Origin: Flavobacterium sp.
GTDB lineage: Bacteria > Bacteroidota > Bacteroidia > Flavobacteriales > Flavobacteriaceae
Assembly (NCBI RefSeq): GCF_029945805.1
Contig: NZ_JAQSDH010000015.1
Location: 1 to 32,453, forward strand
DNA: 32,453 bases
Direction: 5' to 3'
Position numbers and translations under genes: made by a program. The notes beneath the pieces were generated by a model, which made no database searches, had not been told where the DNA came from, and saw nothing but the letters and a program-made list of their open reading frames with translations. This document shows, in pieces, positions 1 to 7,814 of this stretch. How positions within the stretch are numbered: position 1 is the stretch's first letter; the number at the start of each line of letters is the position of its first letter.

Positions 1-95
1 GTCTTCCATTAAGAGGACAAAGAACTAAGAACAACTCTAGAACAAGAAAAGGTAAAAGAAAAACTGTTGCGAACAAGAAAAAAGCAACTAAATAA
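1..95 (+). CDS. rpsM: 30S ribosomal protein S13, C-terminal end (partial)
   Basis: The open frame entering the window (first full codon at base 3, stop TAA at 93-95) encodes the end of S13: [20 protein letters not shown], then a lysine-rich tail. The [14 protein letters not shown] signature is the conserved basic C-terminal extension of S13, which reaches into the decoding centre of the 30S subunit between the tRNA sites. Its position eight bases before rpsK is the standard order of the alpha operon. The 5' part lies outside the window. Confidence 0.93.
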   Translation, partial: LPLRGQRTKNNSRTRKGKRKTVANKKKATK

Positions 96-103
96 TAAGT
101 AAT

Positions 104-487
104 ATGGCTAAAGCAACAACAAAAAAACGTAAAGTTATCGTTGAATCAACGGGTGAGGCTCATATTAGTGCAACCTTTAACAACATCATCATTTCTTTGA
201 CTAACAAAAAAGGTGAGGTTATTTCTTGGTCTTCAGCTGGTAAAATGGGTTTCAGAGGTTCTAAAAAGAATACTCCGTATGCAGCTCAAATGGCAGCAGA
301 AGATTGCGGTAAAGTAGCATTAGAAGCTGGACTTAAAAAAGTAAAAGTATATGTTAAAGGACCAGGTAACGGACGTGAGTCTGCTATCAGATCAATACAC
401 AATACTGGAATTGAAGTAACAGAAATCATTGACGTTACTCCAATGCCACACAACGGATGTCGTCCTCCTAAAAGACGTAGAGTATAA
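104..487 (+). CDS. rpsK: 30S ribosomal protein S11
   Basis: This 127-residue protein has the normal length for S11, a protein of the 30S platform that contacts 16S rRNA near the mRNA exit and E site. The sequence shows the family core: [15 protein letters not shown] near the start, [20 protein letters not shown] in the middle, [13 protein letters not shown], and the C-terminal [18 protein letters not shown] block. ATG at 104 follows the rpsM stop by eight bases, so the two are co-transcribed. The identification is essentially certain. Confidence 0.97.
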   Translation: MAKATTKKRKVIVESTGEAHISATFNNIIISLTNKKGEVISWSSAGKMGFRGSKKNTPYAAQMAAEDCGKVALEAGLKKVKVYVKGPGNGRESAIRSIHNTGIEVTEIIDVTPMPHNGCRPPKRRRV

Positions 488-531
488 TTTATACTGAATT
501 TATTTTAGTATGTTATTAAACAAATAGTAAG

Positions 532-606
532 TATAACAAAAGATAGATTATAAGATTATCGAAGGATTCGACCTGAATTCATAATCTCTATCTTAAAACA
601 ATTTAA
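532..606 (+). promoter_or_regulatory. Structured leader of rpsD, candidate S4 autoregulatory element
   Basis: The 120-base gap between rpsK and rpsD is unusually long for this operon and contains complementary arms. AAGATAGA at 540-547 pairs with TCTATCTT at 587-594, and GATTAT at 554-559 (or 546-551) pairs with ATAATC at 581-586. The enclosed part holds GAAGGATTCGACC. The structure ends 13 bases before the rpsD ATG. S4 represses its own mRNA in several phyla, and leaders of this kind have been proposed for Bacteroidetes. I see the pairing directly; regulation by S4 is inference. Confidence 0.45.
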
Positions 607-607
607 A

Positions 608-1213
608 ATGGCAAGATATACTGGTCCAAGTACAAGAATTGCTCGTAAATTTGGCGAAGCAATATTCGGAGAAGACAAAGCCTTCGAAAAAAGAAATTAT
701 CCACCTGGACAACACGGGATGGCTAAAAAAAGAGGTAAAAAATCTGAGTACGCTATCCAGTTAATGGAAAAGCAAAAAGCTAAATATTCTTATGGAATTT
801 TAGAAAAACAATTCAGAAACCTTTTTGAAAAAGCAGCAGCTTCTAAAGGTGTAACAGGTGAAATCCTTTTGCAATTATGTGAAGCGCGTTTAGATAATGT
901 AGTTTTCAGAATGGGAATTGCGCCTTCAAGAAGAGCAGCAAGACAAATCGTTTCTCACAGACACGTTACCGTGAATGGAGAATTGGTTAACATCCCATCA
1001 TATCACTTGAAACCAGGTGATAAAGTTGCTGTTCGTGAAAAATCTAAATCAGTTGAAGCTATCGACCGTTCACTATCTAATTCATCTCATGTATATGAGT
1101 GGATTACTTGGAACAACGATACAAAGGAAGGAACTTTCGTTTCTGTTCCTGCTAGACTTCAAATTCCAGAAAATATTAAAGAGCAGTTAATCGTAGAGTT
1201 GTACAACAAATAA
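608..1213 (+). CDS. rpsD: 30S ribosomal protein S4
   Basis: S4 is a primary 16S rRNA-binding protein that nucleates 30S assembly and often represses its own operon. The 201-residue product begins [20 protein letters not shown] and has the YPPGQHG motif. An S4 RNA-binding domain lies at about residues 88-150 ([20 protein letters not shown], then [13 protein letters not shown]). The N-terminus lacks a four-cysteine zinc site, so this is the zinc-free form. It sits between rpsK and rpoA, the usual place in flavobacteria, and is preceded by a hairpin-forming leader. Confidence 0.97.
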   Translation: MARYTGPSTRIARKFGEAIFGEDKAFEKRNYPPGQHGMAKKRGKKSEYAIQLMEKQKAKYSYGILEKQFRNLFEKAAASKGVTGEILLQLCEARLDNVVFRMGIAPSRRAARQIVSHRHVTVNGELVNIPSYHLKPGDKVAVREKSKSVEAIDRSLSNSSHVYEWITWNNDTKEGTFVSVPARLQIPENIKEQLIVELYNK

Positions 1214-1234
1214 TAACTGACATTAGTCTAAATT

Positions 1235-2227
1235 ATGGCAATATTTAATTTTCAGAAGCCCGATAAAGTTATCATGATCGATTCAACCGATTTTGAAGGT
1301 AAGTTTGAATTCAGACCTTTAGAACCAGGATACGGATTGACAGTTGGTAATGCACTTAGAAGAGTTTTACTTTCTGCGTTAGAAGGTTATGCAGTAACAT
1401 CGATCAGAATTGATGGTGTTGAGCACGAATTCTCTACTATTTCCGGAGTTGTTGAAGATGTAACTGAAATTATCCTTAATCTAAAACAAGTACGTTTCAA
1501 ACGTCAGATCGAAGATGTAGATAATGAAACAGTTTCTATCTCAATCTCTGGTAAAGATCAAATTACAGCTGGTGATTTTCAAAAATTCATCTCTGGTTTT
1601 CAAGTATTGAACCCAGATTTAGTTATTTGTAACTTAGACAGCAAAGTAAATCTTAATATGGAGATGACTATCGAGAAAGGTCGTGGTTATGTTCCAGCAG
1701 AAGAGAATAAAAAACAAAACGCAGCAATCGGAACTATCTTTACTGACTCAATTTTTACTCCGGTAAAAAATGTGAAGTATGCTATCGAAAATTTCCGTGT
1801 GGAGCAAAAAACAGATTACGAAAAATTAGTTTTTGAAATAAAAACTGATGGTTCAATCAATCCAAAGGATGCTTTAACCGAAGCTGCTAAAGTTTTAATT
1901 CACCACTTTATGTTGTTCTCAGATGAGAGAATTACATTGGAAGCGGATGAAATTGCTCAAACTGAGTCTTATGATGAGGAATCATTACACATGAGACAAT
2001 TGCTTAAAACAAAACTTGTTGATATGGATTTATCGGTAAGAGCATTGAATTGTTTGAAAGCTGCAGAAGTTGATACGCTTGGAGATCTAGTATCTTTCAA
2101 CAAAAATGACCTTATGAAGTTCCGTAACTTCGGTAAAAAATCACTAACTGAGTTAGATGAATTAGTTGCCAATAAGAATTTAACTTTCGGAATGGACTTG
2201 GGTAAATACAAATTAGATAAAGAATAA
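1235..2227 (+). CDS. rpoA: DNA-directed RNA polymerase subunit alpha
   Basis: The alpha subunit dimerises to start assembly of RNA polymerase and contacts activators and upstream promoter DNA. The 330-residue length is normal. The N-terminal domain (about 1-235) contains [20 protein letters not shown] and [21 protein letters not shown] linker rich in acidic residues leads to the C-terminal domain (about 258-330) with [20 protein letters not shown] and [16 protein letters not shown], the helix-hairpin-helix DNA-binding part. It starts 21 bases after rpsD. Confidence 0.98.
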   Translation: MAIFNFQKPDKVIMIDSTDFEGKFEFRPLEPGYGLTVGNALRRVLLSALEGYAVTSIRIDGVEHEFSTISGVVEDVTEIILNLKQVRFKRQIEDVDNETVSISISGKDQITAGDFQKFISGFQVLNPDLVICNLDSKVNLNMEMTIEKGRGYVPAEENKKQNAAIGTIFTDSIFTPVKNVKYAIENFRVEQKTDYEKLVFEIKTDGSINPKDALTEAAKVLIHHFMLFSDERITLEADEIAQTESYDEESLHMRQLLKTKLVDMDLSVRALNCLKAAEVDTLGDLVSFNKNDLMKFRNFGKKSLTELDELVANKNLTFGMDLGKYKLDKE

Positions 2228-2289
2228 AGTACTTCATATTTTGCTCTCCAAAGAGGATAGTAGCAAGATGAGGGTTAAAAAAACAAGTC

Positions 2290-2874
2290 ATGAGACACGG
2301 AAAAAAATTCAATCACTTAAGCAGACAAACTGGACATAGAAAAGCTATGTTAGCTAATATGGCTTGTTCTCTTATCGAGCACAAACGTATTAACACAACT
2401 GTTGCTAAAGCAAAAGCGCTTAAACAATTTGTTGAGCCACTTATAACAAAATCAAAAGAAGATACTACTCACAACCGTCGTATCTGTTTCGCTTACCTAC
2501 GTAGCAAATATGCCGTAACTGACTTGTTCAGAGATGTAGCTGCTAAAGTTGGTGACCGTCCAGGTGGATACACTCGTATCATCAAAATGGGTAACCGTCT
2601 TGGAGATAACGCTGATATGGCAATGATTGAGTTAGTGGATTTCAACGAGATTTACAACGGTGGTAAAAAAGAAGAGAAAAAAGGTAGAACTCGTCGTGCG
2701 AAAGCAAAACCTGTTACTGCTGAAAAAGCTCCTGCCGCTCCAGTTGTTGAAACTCCTGCTGCAGATGTTGTTGAGGAAACTCCAGCGGTTGCAGAAGTTG
2801 AAGAAACTCCTGCTGTTGAAGAAACTCCAGAAGCACCAGCTGCTGATGAAGAATCAAAAGAAGAGCAAGCATAA
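2290..2874 (+). CDS. rplQ: 50S ribosomal protein L17 with long acidic C-terminal tail
   Basis: L17 is a 50S protein near the exit-tunnel side of the subunit. Residues 1 to about 125 are the conserved core: [20 protein letters not shown], then [25 protein letters not shown] and [31 protein letters not shown] basic stretch follows ([15 protein letters not shown]), then about 60 residues of Pro/Ala/Val/Glu with repeated EETPAV or VEETPA motifs. The total of 194 residues compares with about 120-130 in most bacteria. Tails like this are known in Bacteroidetes L17. It is the last gene of the operon and is followed by a terminator. Confidence 0.96.
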   Translation: MRHGKKFNHLSRQTGHRKAMLANMACSLIEHKRINTTVAKAKALKQFVEPLITKSKEDTTHNRRICFAYLRSKYAVTDLFRDVAAKVGDRPGGYTRIIKMGNRLGDNADMAMIELVDFNEIYNGGKKEEKKGRTRRAKAKPVTAEKAPAAPVVETPAADVVEETPAVAEVEETPAVEETPEAPAADEESKEEQA

Positions 2875-2895
2875 TGATTGCCACTTCATAAATAT

Positions 2896-2931
2896 AAAAA
2901 AGGATAAGCATTTTGTTTATCCTTTTTTTTT
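2896..2931 (+). terminator. Rho-independent terminator after rplQ
   Basis: AAAAAAGGATAA (2896-2907) pairs with TTATCCTTTTTT (2917-2928) around a loop of about nine bases, followed by more T residues. It lies 22 bases after the rplQ stop and ends the ribosomal protein operon. Confidence 0.8.
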
Positions 2932-2936
2932 GTGTT

Positions 2937-2959
2937 ACACTGAGCGCAGTCGAAGTATT
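2937..2959. repeat. Short interspersed palindromic element (TGAGCGCAGTCGAA type)
   Basis: ACACTGAGCGCAGTCGAAGT contains the small inverted repeat ACTG-AGCG-CAGT. From memory this sequence, or its complement TTCGACTGCGCTCAGTG, recurs in very many flavobacterial intergenic regions. I see one copy here, so its repeated nature rests on recollection and not on this window. Confidence 0.5.
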
Positions 2960-2992
2960 TTTGAGCAGAAGTATTAGGTTCTATTTAATCAT

Positions 2993-3060
2993 GCTCCCGC
3001 TATCCGCTATATCTTTTTCCTGCTTATCAGCAGAAAAAAGGATGCCGCTACTATCGGGGC
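2993..3060. repeat. Imperfect long palindrome, probable interspersed repeat
   Basis: The element reads GCTCCCGCTATCCGCTATAT on the left and its imperfect complement GATGCCGCTACTATCGGGGC on the right. The centre pairs CTTTTTCCTGCT with AGCAGAAAAAAG around the loop TATC. The outer arms match imperfectly as inverted repeats. Flavobacterial genomes carry many such elements with variable centres near gene ends, and the core hairpin could also stop transcription. Only one copy is in the window. Confidence 0.5.
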
Positions 3061-3195
3061 TAAAGAGAACTTTTGTCTTTTGAAAGATGTTTAAAAAAAA
3101 GCTCCTATCATCTCAAGTAATAAAAATTAAAAAGTAAATTTTCGGAATGTTTATAAACTTTTATAATTCTTTCTTAAAAATTGAACCTAAATAAA

Positions 3196-3203
3196 TAAAT
3201 TTG
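3196..3203 (+). promoter_or_regulatory. Bacteroidetes -7 box of carA
   Basis: TAAATTTG matches the TAnnTTTG -7 consensus of Bacteroidetes sigma ABfr. It ends 17 bases before the carA ATG, giving a leader of roughly 10-15 bases. No clear TTG -33 element is found at the preferred distance. Confidence 0.55.
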
Positions 3204-3220
3204 CCACACACAACTACAAC

Positions 3221-4342
3221 ATGCAACACACAACAAAAACTCCCGCAATTTTACTACTAGCCGACGGAACTATCTTTCACGGTAAATCAATCGGAATCTC
3301 AGGAAAAACCTTTGGAGAAGTTTGCTTCAACACCGGAATGACAGGGTATCAAGAAATCTTCACCGATCCATCTTATTTCGGTCAAATTATGGTAGCCACC
3401 AATCCACACATTGGAAACTATGGCGTAAACGCCAACGAAGTAGAGGCCGATCGAATTATGATTTCAGGGCTGGTTTGCAAGAACTTCAGCTTTAACCATT
3501 CGCGCCCCAATTCAGAAAGCAATCTGTACGATTATTTCGAAAAACAAAATCTAATCTGTATTTCAGATGTCGATACAAGAGCTTTAGTAAGTTACATTCG
3601 TGATAATGGTGCGCAAAATGCAATAATCTGTACAGATGGGACCGCAGTAACCGAATTGAAACAATTATTACGCAGCGTTCCCGACATGAAAGGTCTGGAA
3701 CTGGCTTCAAAAGTGTCGACAACAGCATCGTATTTGTACGGCGATGAAAATGCAACTTACAAAATCGCCGCTTTAGATTTGGGAATCAAAAGAAACATTT
3801 TGAGAAACCTTGCCAAAAGAGATTGTTACATCAAAGTATTTCCATACAACGCCTCTTTTGAAGATTTGAAATCGTTTAATCCCGATGGGTATTTCCTCTC
3901 AAATGGGCCTGGTGATCCAGAACCTTTAGTGGGAGCAATCGAAGTGGCAAAAAAAATCTTTACTTCTGATAAACCTCTATTCGGAATCTGTCTAGGACAC
4001 CAAATCATCGGATTGGCAAACGGCGTTTCAACCTATAAAATGTTTAACGGGCACAGAGGCATAAATCATCCCGTAATGAACGTGCTAACAGGAAAAGGGG
4101 AAATCACTTCTCAAAACCACGGATTCGCAGTCAATAGAGAAGAACTAGAAAAACATACCGACTTAGAAATTACACATTTCCATATCAACGATAATACAGT
4201 TGCTGGAATGAAAATGAAATCCAAAAGTGTTTTCTCCGTACAATATCATCCAGAAGCAAGTCCAGGTCCACATGATTCTTCCTATCTTTTTGATGACTTT
4301 ATCAAAAACATCCAAAAATCAAAAAGTCCAATCGAAGCTTAA
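3221..4342 (+). CDS. carA: Carbamoyl-phosphate synthase small subunit
   Basis: CarA hydrolyses glutamine and channels ammonia to the large subunit CarB, making carbamoyl phosphate for pyrimidines and arginine. The 373-residue protein has the CarA N-terminal domain (DGTIFHGKSIG near the start, then VCFNTGMTGYQEIFTDPSY and NYGVNANEVEAD). A class I glutamine amidotransferase domain follows from about residue 180: nucleophile Cys257 in GICLGHQ, and the pair His343/Glu345 in QYHPEASPGPHDSSYLFDDF. carB is not adjacent, so the subunits are encoded apart. The last codons form one arm of the terminator. Confidence 0.97.
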   Translation: MQHTTKTPAILLLADGTIFHGKSIGISGKTFGEVCFNTGMTGYQEIFTDPSYFGQIMVATNPHIGNYGVNANEVEADRIMISGLVCKNFSFNHSRPNSESNLYDYFEKQNLICISDVDTRALVSYIRDNGAQNAIICTDGTAVTELKQLLRSVPDMKGLELASKVSTTASYLYGDENATYKIAALDLGIKRNILRNLAKRDCYIKVFPYNASFEDLKSFNPDGYFLSNGPGDPEPLVGAIEVAKKIFTSDKPLFGICLGHQIIGLANGVSTYKMFNGHRGINHPVMNVLTGKGEITSQNHGFAVNREELEKHTDLEITHFHINDNTVAGMKMKSKSVFSVQYHPEASPGPHDSSYLFDDFIKNIQKSKSPIEA

Positions 4343-4357
4343 TTCGATTGGACTTTT
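4322..4357. terminator. Bidirectional terminator overlapping the carA stop
   Basis: AAAAGTCCAATCGAA (4322-4336) is perfectly complementary to TTCGATTGGACTTTT (4343-4357), with a six-base loop that includes the stop codon (4340-4342). The left arm encodes the last carA residues (KSPIEA). Both strands end in a T run, so it can serve carA and the convergent gene at 4391-5449. Confidence 0.85.
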
Positions 4358-4390
4358 CTACCCAAACCAATAATTATAAATGAATTTTTT

Positions 4391-5449
4391 CTAGTTGAAA
4401 GCGTATTTATCATAGAGGTTAACAAACTCTCCATTGTTTTTCAAGAAGGTGCTATTAACAGTAAACCAGTTATCATACAATGCTTTTTTCTGTGATTGCA
4501 CGTTATTAAAAACAGTATAGAATGAATTCTTTTTGGCATTGAAACTATCTACTGCATTATTGTAAGCTGTAATTGCTGCACTAGATCCTGATTGTGCTCC
4601 TGATTTCAAGGATTGAACTTTAGTATATTCAGCTACATAATCAGTAAATAAAGTGTTGATTTTAGCTTTCTGACTTGCAATAAATTTCGAATATTCGATA
4701 TTAGCTGCATTAAGTGTATTGTCTTTGAAATAACCATTCAATTCACTAGTTTTTGCCATAACTTCTTGATTCATTAATTCAATCATATTAGTACAATCAG
4801 CAAATCCTTTTGCATCTTTTGCGGCTACAACAGCGGCAAGTTTTTCATCAATAACATTTAATTTGTAAAATAATACATTTTGTTTCGCATTGTACTCTAA
4901 TAAGTTTTTTCCTTTTCCACCTTTAAAATGCAATTTATAGCAAGATGCAAATTGTTTTTTGTCATTGTCATATTGTCTTAACGCATCAAAATATGCTATT
5001 AATTGTATTTCTTTACGAGTAAGATTTTCTCCTATTTCTGGTAATGACAAAGCACTTTGTGTATCATAATCTGTTAATATTAAGGTGCCATTAGTTAAAC
5101 ATTCAATAGTTTTTTCATTCATTTTTATAAAACTATCTCGCAACATCGTATTTCCTTCAAAACCTTTATCTCTAAGTTTCAAAATGTTATTTAATTTTTC
5201 TAATTTCTCAACAATTCTCACCACGGTAGTTTCAGTTCTTGAGTACAATTGCGATTCAACAATCGTAACCGTATAATCCATAAACGTTTTTTTAAGAAAC
5301 AATTCGTTTTTCCCAAAATCCTCCATGTAAGCATCTATAGTTCTGTAATTTTGAGCAGTCGATATTGTTGGAACTAATCCAAGGAATAAGAATAAAAATA
5401 ACATTCTTAAGTAACTTTTTGGACTGTTTGTAAGGGTAAAATTTTTCAT
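4391..5449 (-). CDS. Secreted alpha-helical protein of unknown function
   Basis: I do not recognise a well-characterised family in this 352-residue protein. It starts with a basic segment and a hydrophobic helix (MLFLFLFLGLVPTISTAQ, residues about 16-33), a clear signal peptide probably cleaved after STAQ. The mature part is predominantly helical, rich in Lys, Asn, Leu and Phe. Likely coiled-coil stretches include RIVEKLEKLNNILKLRDKGF and the C-terminal third (FNNVQSQKKALYDNW). The only mature Cys residues are in IECLTNG, ASCYKL and ADCTNM. A periplasmic or surface location is likely. It is transcribed alone, convergent with carA and divergent from eno. It might belong to the LIC11966-type surface proteins, but that is a weak guess. 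Confidence 0.85.
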   Translation of the reverse strand: MKNFTLTNSPKSYLRMLFLFLFLGLVPTISTAQNYRTIDAYMEDFGKNELFLKKTFMDYTVTIVESQLYSRTETTVVRIVEKLEKLNNILKLRDKGFEGNTMLRDSFIKMNEKTIECLTNGTLILTDYDTQSALSLPEIGENLTRKEIQLIAYFDALRQYDNDKKQFASCYKLHFKGGKGKNLLEYNAKQNVLFYKLNVIDEKLAAVVAAKDAKGFADCTNMIELMNQEVMAKTSELNGYFKDNTLNAANIEYSKFIASQKAKINTLFTDYVAEYTKVQSLKSGAQSGSSAAITAYNNAVDSFNAKKNSFYTVFNNVQSQKKALYDNWFTVNSTFLKNNGEFVNLYDKYAFN

Positions 5450-5627
5450 AGCAATTAGCGTTTATTTCTTTGGTAAAATTATATTGGAAATCAACTCTGG
5501 GTGTTATATGATACTACTTTAAACTTATATAATTATCATCAAAAGTAATACTTTAAAAATTATTCTTACTAAAACGATTGCGTTTATAACTTGTACAAAT
5601 AATTAATGATGTCATTTCTTATTTTCT

Positions 5628-5635
5628 TAAATTTG
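5628..5635 (+). promoter_or_regulatory. Bacteroidetes -7 box of eno
   Basis: TAAATTTG fits TAnnTTTG and lies 34 bases before the eno ATG. The 220-base interval between the divergent genes is otherwise AT-rich. No convincing TTG -33 element was found at 19-21 bases upstream. Confidence 0.5.
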
Positions 5636-5654
5636 TAAACCATTAAAATCTTAA

Positions 5655-6962
<1,308 letters not shown>

Positions 6963-6980
6963 TTTCAAAATCATAATGAT

Positions 6981-7023
6981 AAAAAACACCCGATAAGATT
7001 TAATCCTATCGGGTGTTTTATTT
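6981..7023 (+). terminator. Strong rho-independent terminator after eno
   Basis: AAAACACCCGATA (6983-6995) pairs with TATCGGGTGTTTT (7007-7019), extended inward by GAT/ATC with one mismatch, and followed by ATTTT. Because both flanks are A/T runs it may also act on the minus strand. Confidence 0.9.
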
Positions 7024-7024
7024 T

Positions 7025-7323
7025 CTATTCCACCGCTTTTAAATTATCATCTGGAATTCTATCTATCAAATAATTGCAGGGTTCAATTCCTGCTTTGGAT
7101 GGTTTTTATTGAGTGCGGAAAACAAAGGTATCGTCCTTTTTATCAATATTTAAACGTTTGTAAAACAGTGCTTTTACTAAAAAATTTGATTTTTTTGACT
7201 CCCCAAAAACTCCAATATCAATATAATCGACCATAGGAATTGCAGTTTCTTTTCCGAGTGCATTTGATCTTCATTTTTCAGAAGTAGTTTTAATAGTTAC
7301 TTCATAGTCGGATCCTATTTTTT
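7025..7323 (-). pseudogene. C-terminal remnant of an M1-aminopeptidase/ABC-permease fusion protein
   Basis: Read on the minus strand, one frame gives DYEVTIKTTSEK, a stop (TGA, 7288-7290 in window coordinates), then RSNALGKETAIPMVDYIDIG, VFGESKKSNFLVKALFYKRL and NIDKKDDTFVFRTQ. A second stop (TAA) comes next, then KPSKAGIEPCNYLIDRIPDD, NLKAVE and the natural stop at 7025. The pattern of a VxDYIDIGVFG strand and a KAGI(D/E)PxNxLIDRIPDDN ending is, as I recall it, the C-terminus of the roughly 1200-residue flavobacterial proteins that join an ABC-2 permease to an M1 peptidase. The two in-frame stops and the missing upstream 1000 or so residues make it a dead fragment. The reading frame is seen directly; the family name is from memory. 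Confidence 0.7.
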
Positions 7324-7414
7324 ATGTGTTAAACAAAAAGTACTCACAAATAATAAAATAGCCGTAAAATTATTTTTAAGGAATAGATTTAAATAAAATC
7401 CATAAAATAGTAGC

Positions 7415-7813
7415 TTAAAGTAAATACTTAATAATATTTTCAGAAGTTAGAGGTTTGTTTAAATAGTCTATAACGTAGGGATTGCTTTTAGATTTTATTA
7501 TATCATCAGGATTACTCGAAGAGCTCACGATGAATAATTCTAATTTAAATTTTAACGATGAATTTATGACTGCTAACTCTTGTAAAAAGCCCCAGCCATC
7601 CAGAACGGGCATGTTAATGTCTAATAGTGCAAGTATAGTATCATTCTCATTTAATTGATTATTTAATTTTAACAACTCGTCGATAGCTGTTTTCCCATTA
7701 TAAAGCGTTATAATAGGATCTGTAATTCCTGCTCTGATCAATAATTTTTTGTGCAAAAAATCTATAACACTATCGTCGTCAATTAATAGAATTACACTTC
7801 GTTTTTTTAACAT
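7415..7813 (-). CDS. Single-domain CheY-like response regulator
   Basis: The 132-residue product is only a receiver domain with no DNA-binding output. Features: the acidic cluster IDDD at 11-14, the phosphoacceptor Asp65 in LLDINMP, the Ser replacing Thr in FIVSSSS (about 97), and Lys120-Pro121 in LNKPLT. The GWGFLQEL insertion is typical of the Rcp1-like regulators common in Bacteroidetes next to hybrid-less kinases. It starts one base after the kinase stop codon, so it is translated from the same transcript. It most likely receives phosphate from that kinase and acts through protein contact. The target cannot be told from the sequence. Confidence 0.92.
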   Translation of the reverse strand: MLKKRSVILLIDDDSVIDFLHKKLLIRAGITDPIITLYNGKTAIDELLKLNNQLNENDTILALLDINMPVLDGWGFLQELAVINSSLKFKLELFIVSSSSNPDDIIKSKSNPYVIDYLNKPLTSENIIKYLL

Positions 7814-7814
7814 A

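Larger units (their letters stand above)
2932..3220. other. Gene-free interval with interspersed palindromes and the carA promoter
   Basis: No open frame resembling a gene is seen between the rplQ terminator and carA. The interval holds a short GC-rich palindromic element (2937-2959), a longer hairpin element (2993-3060), an AT-rich stretch, and a -7 box just before carA. The first two are much richer in GC than the surrounding intergenic DNA, as expected for mobile or amplified palindromes. Confidence 0.6.

Noticed and set aside
2241..2266. Hairpin TTGCT-CTC...GAG...AGCAA between rpoA and rplQ as a possible L17 leader
   Set aside because: Only eight base pairs in two parts with a six-base bulge. 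A comparison across relatives would be needed before calling it a regulatory element.
2660..2977. Plus-strand open frame of Lys/Leu repeats overlapping the end of rplQ
   Set aside because: It is the alternative reading of the repetitive L17 tail and runs through the terminator into an interspersed repeat. It has no start context or protein-like composition.
7076..7093. tRNA T-arm-like sequence GCAGGGTTCAATTCCTGC
   Set aside because: The stem and loop do not fit a canonical T arm (eight-base loop, or mismatched pairs when the TTCAA register is used), no acceptor stem or CCA follows, and the bases are explained by the pseudogene reading on the minus strand.
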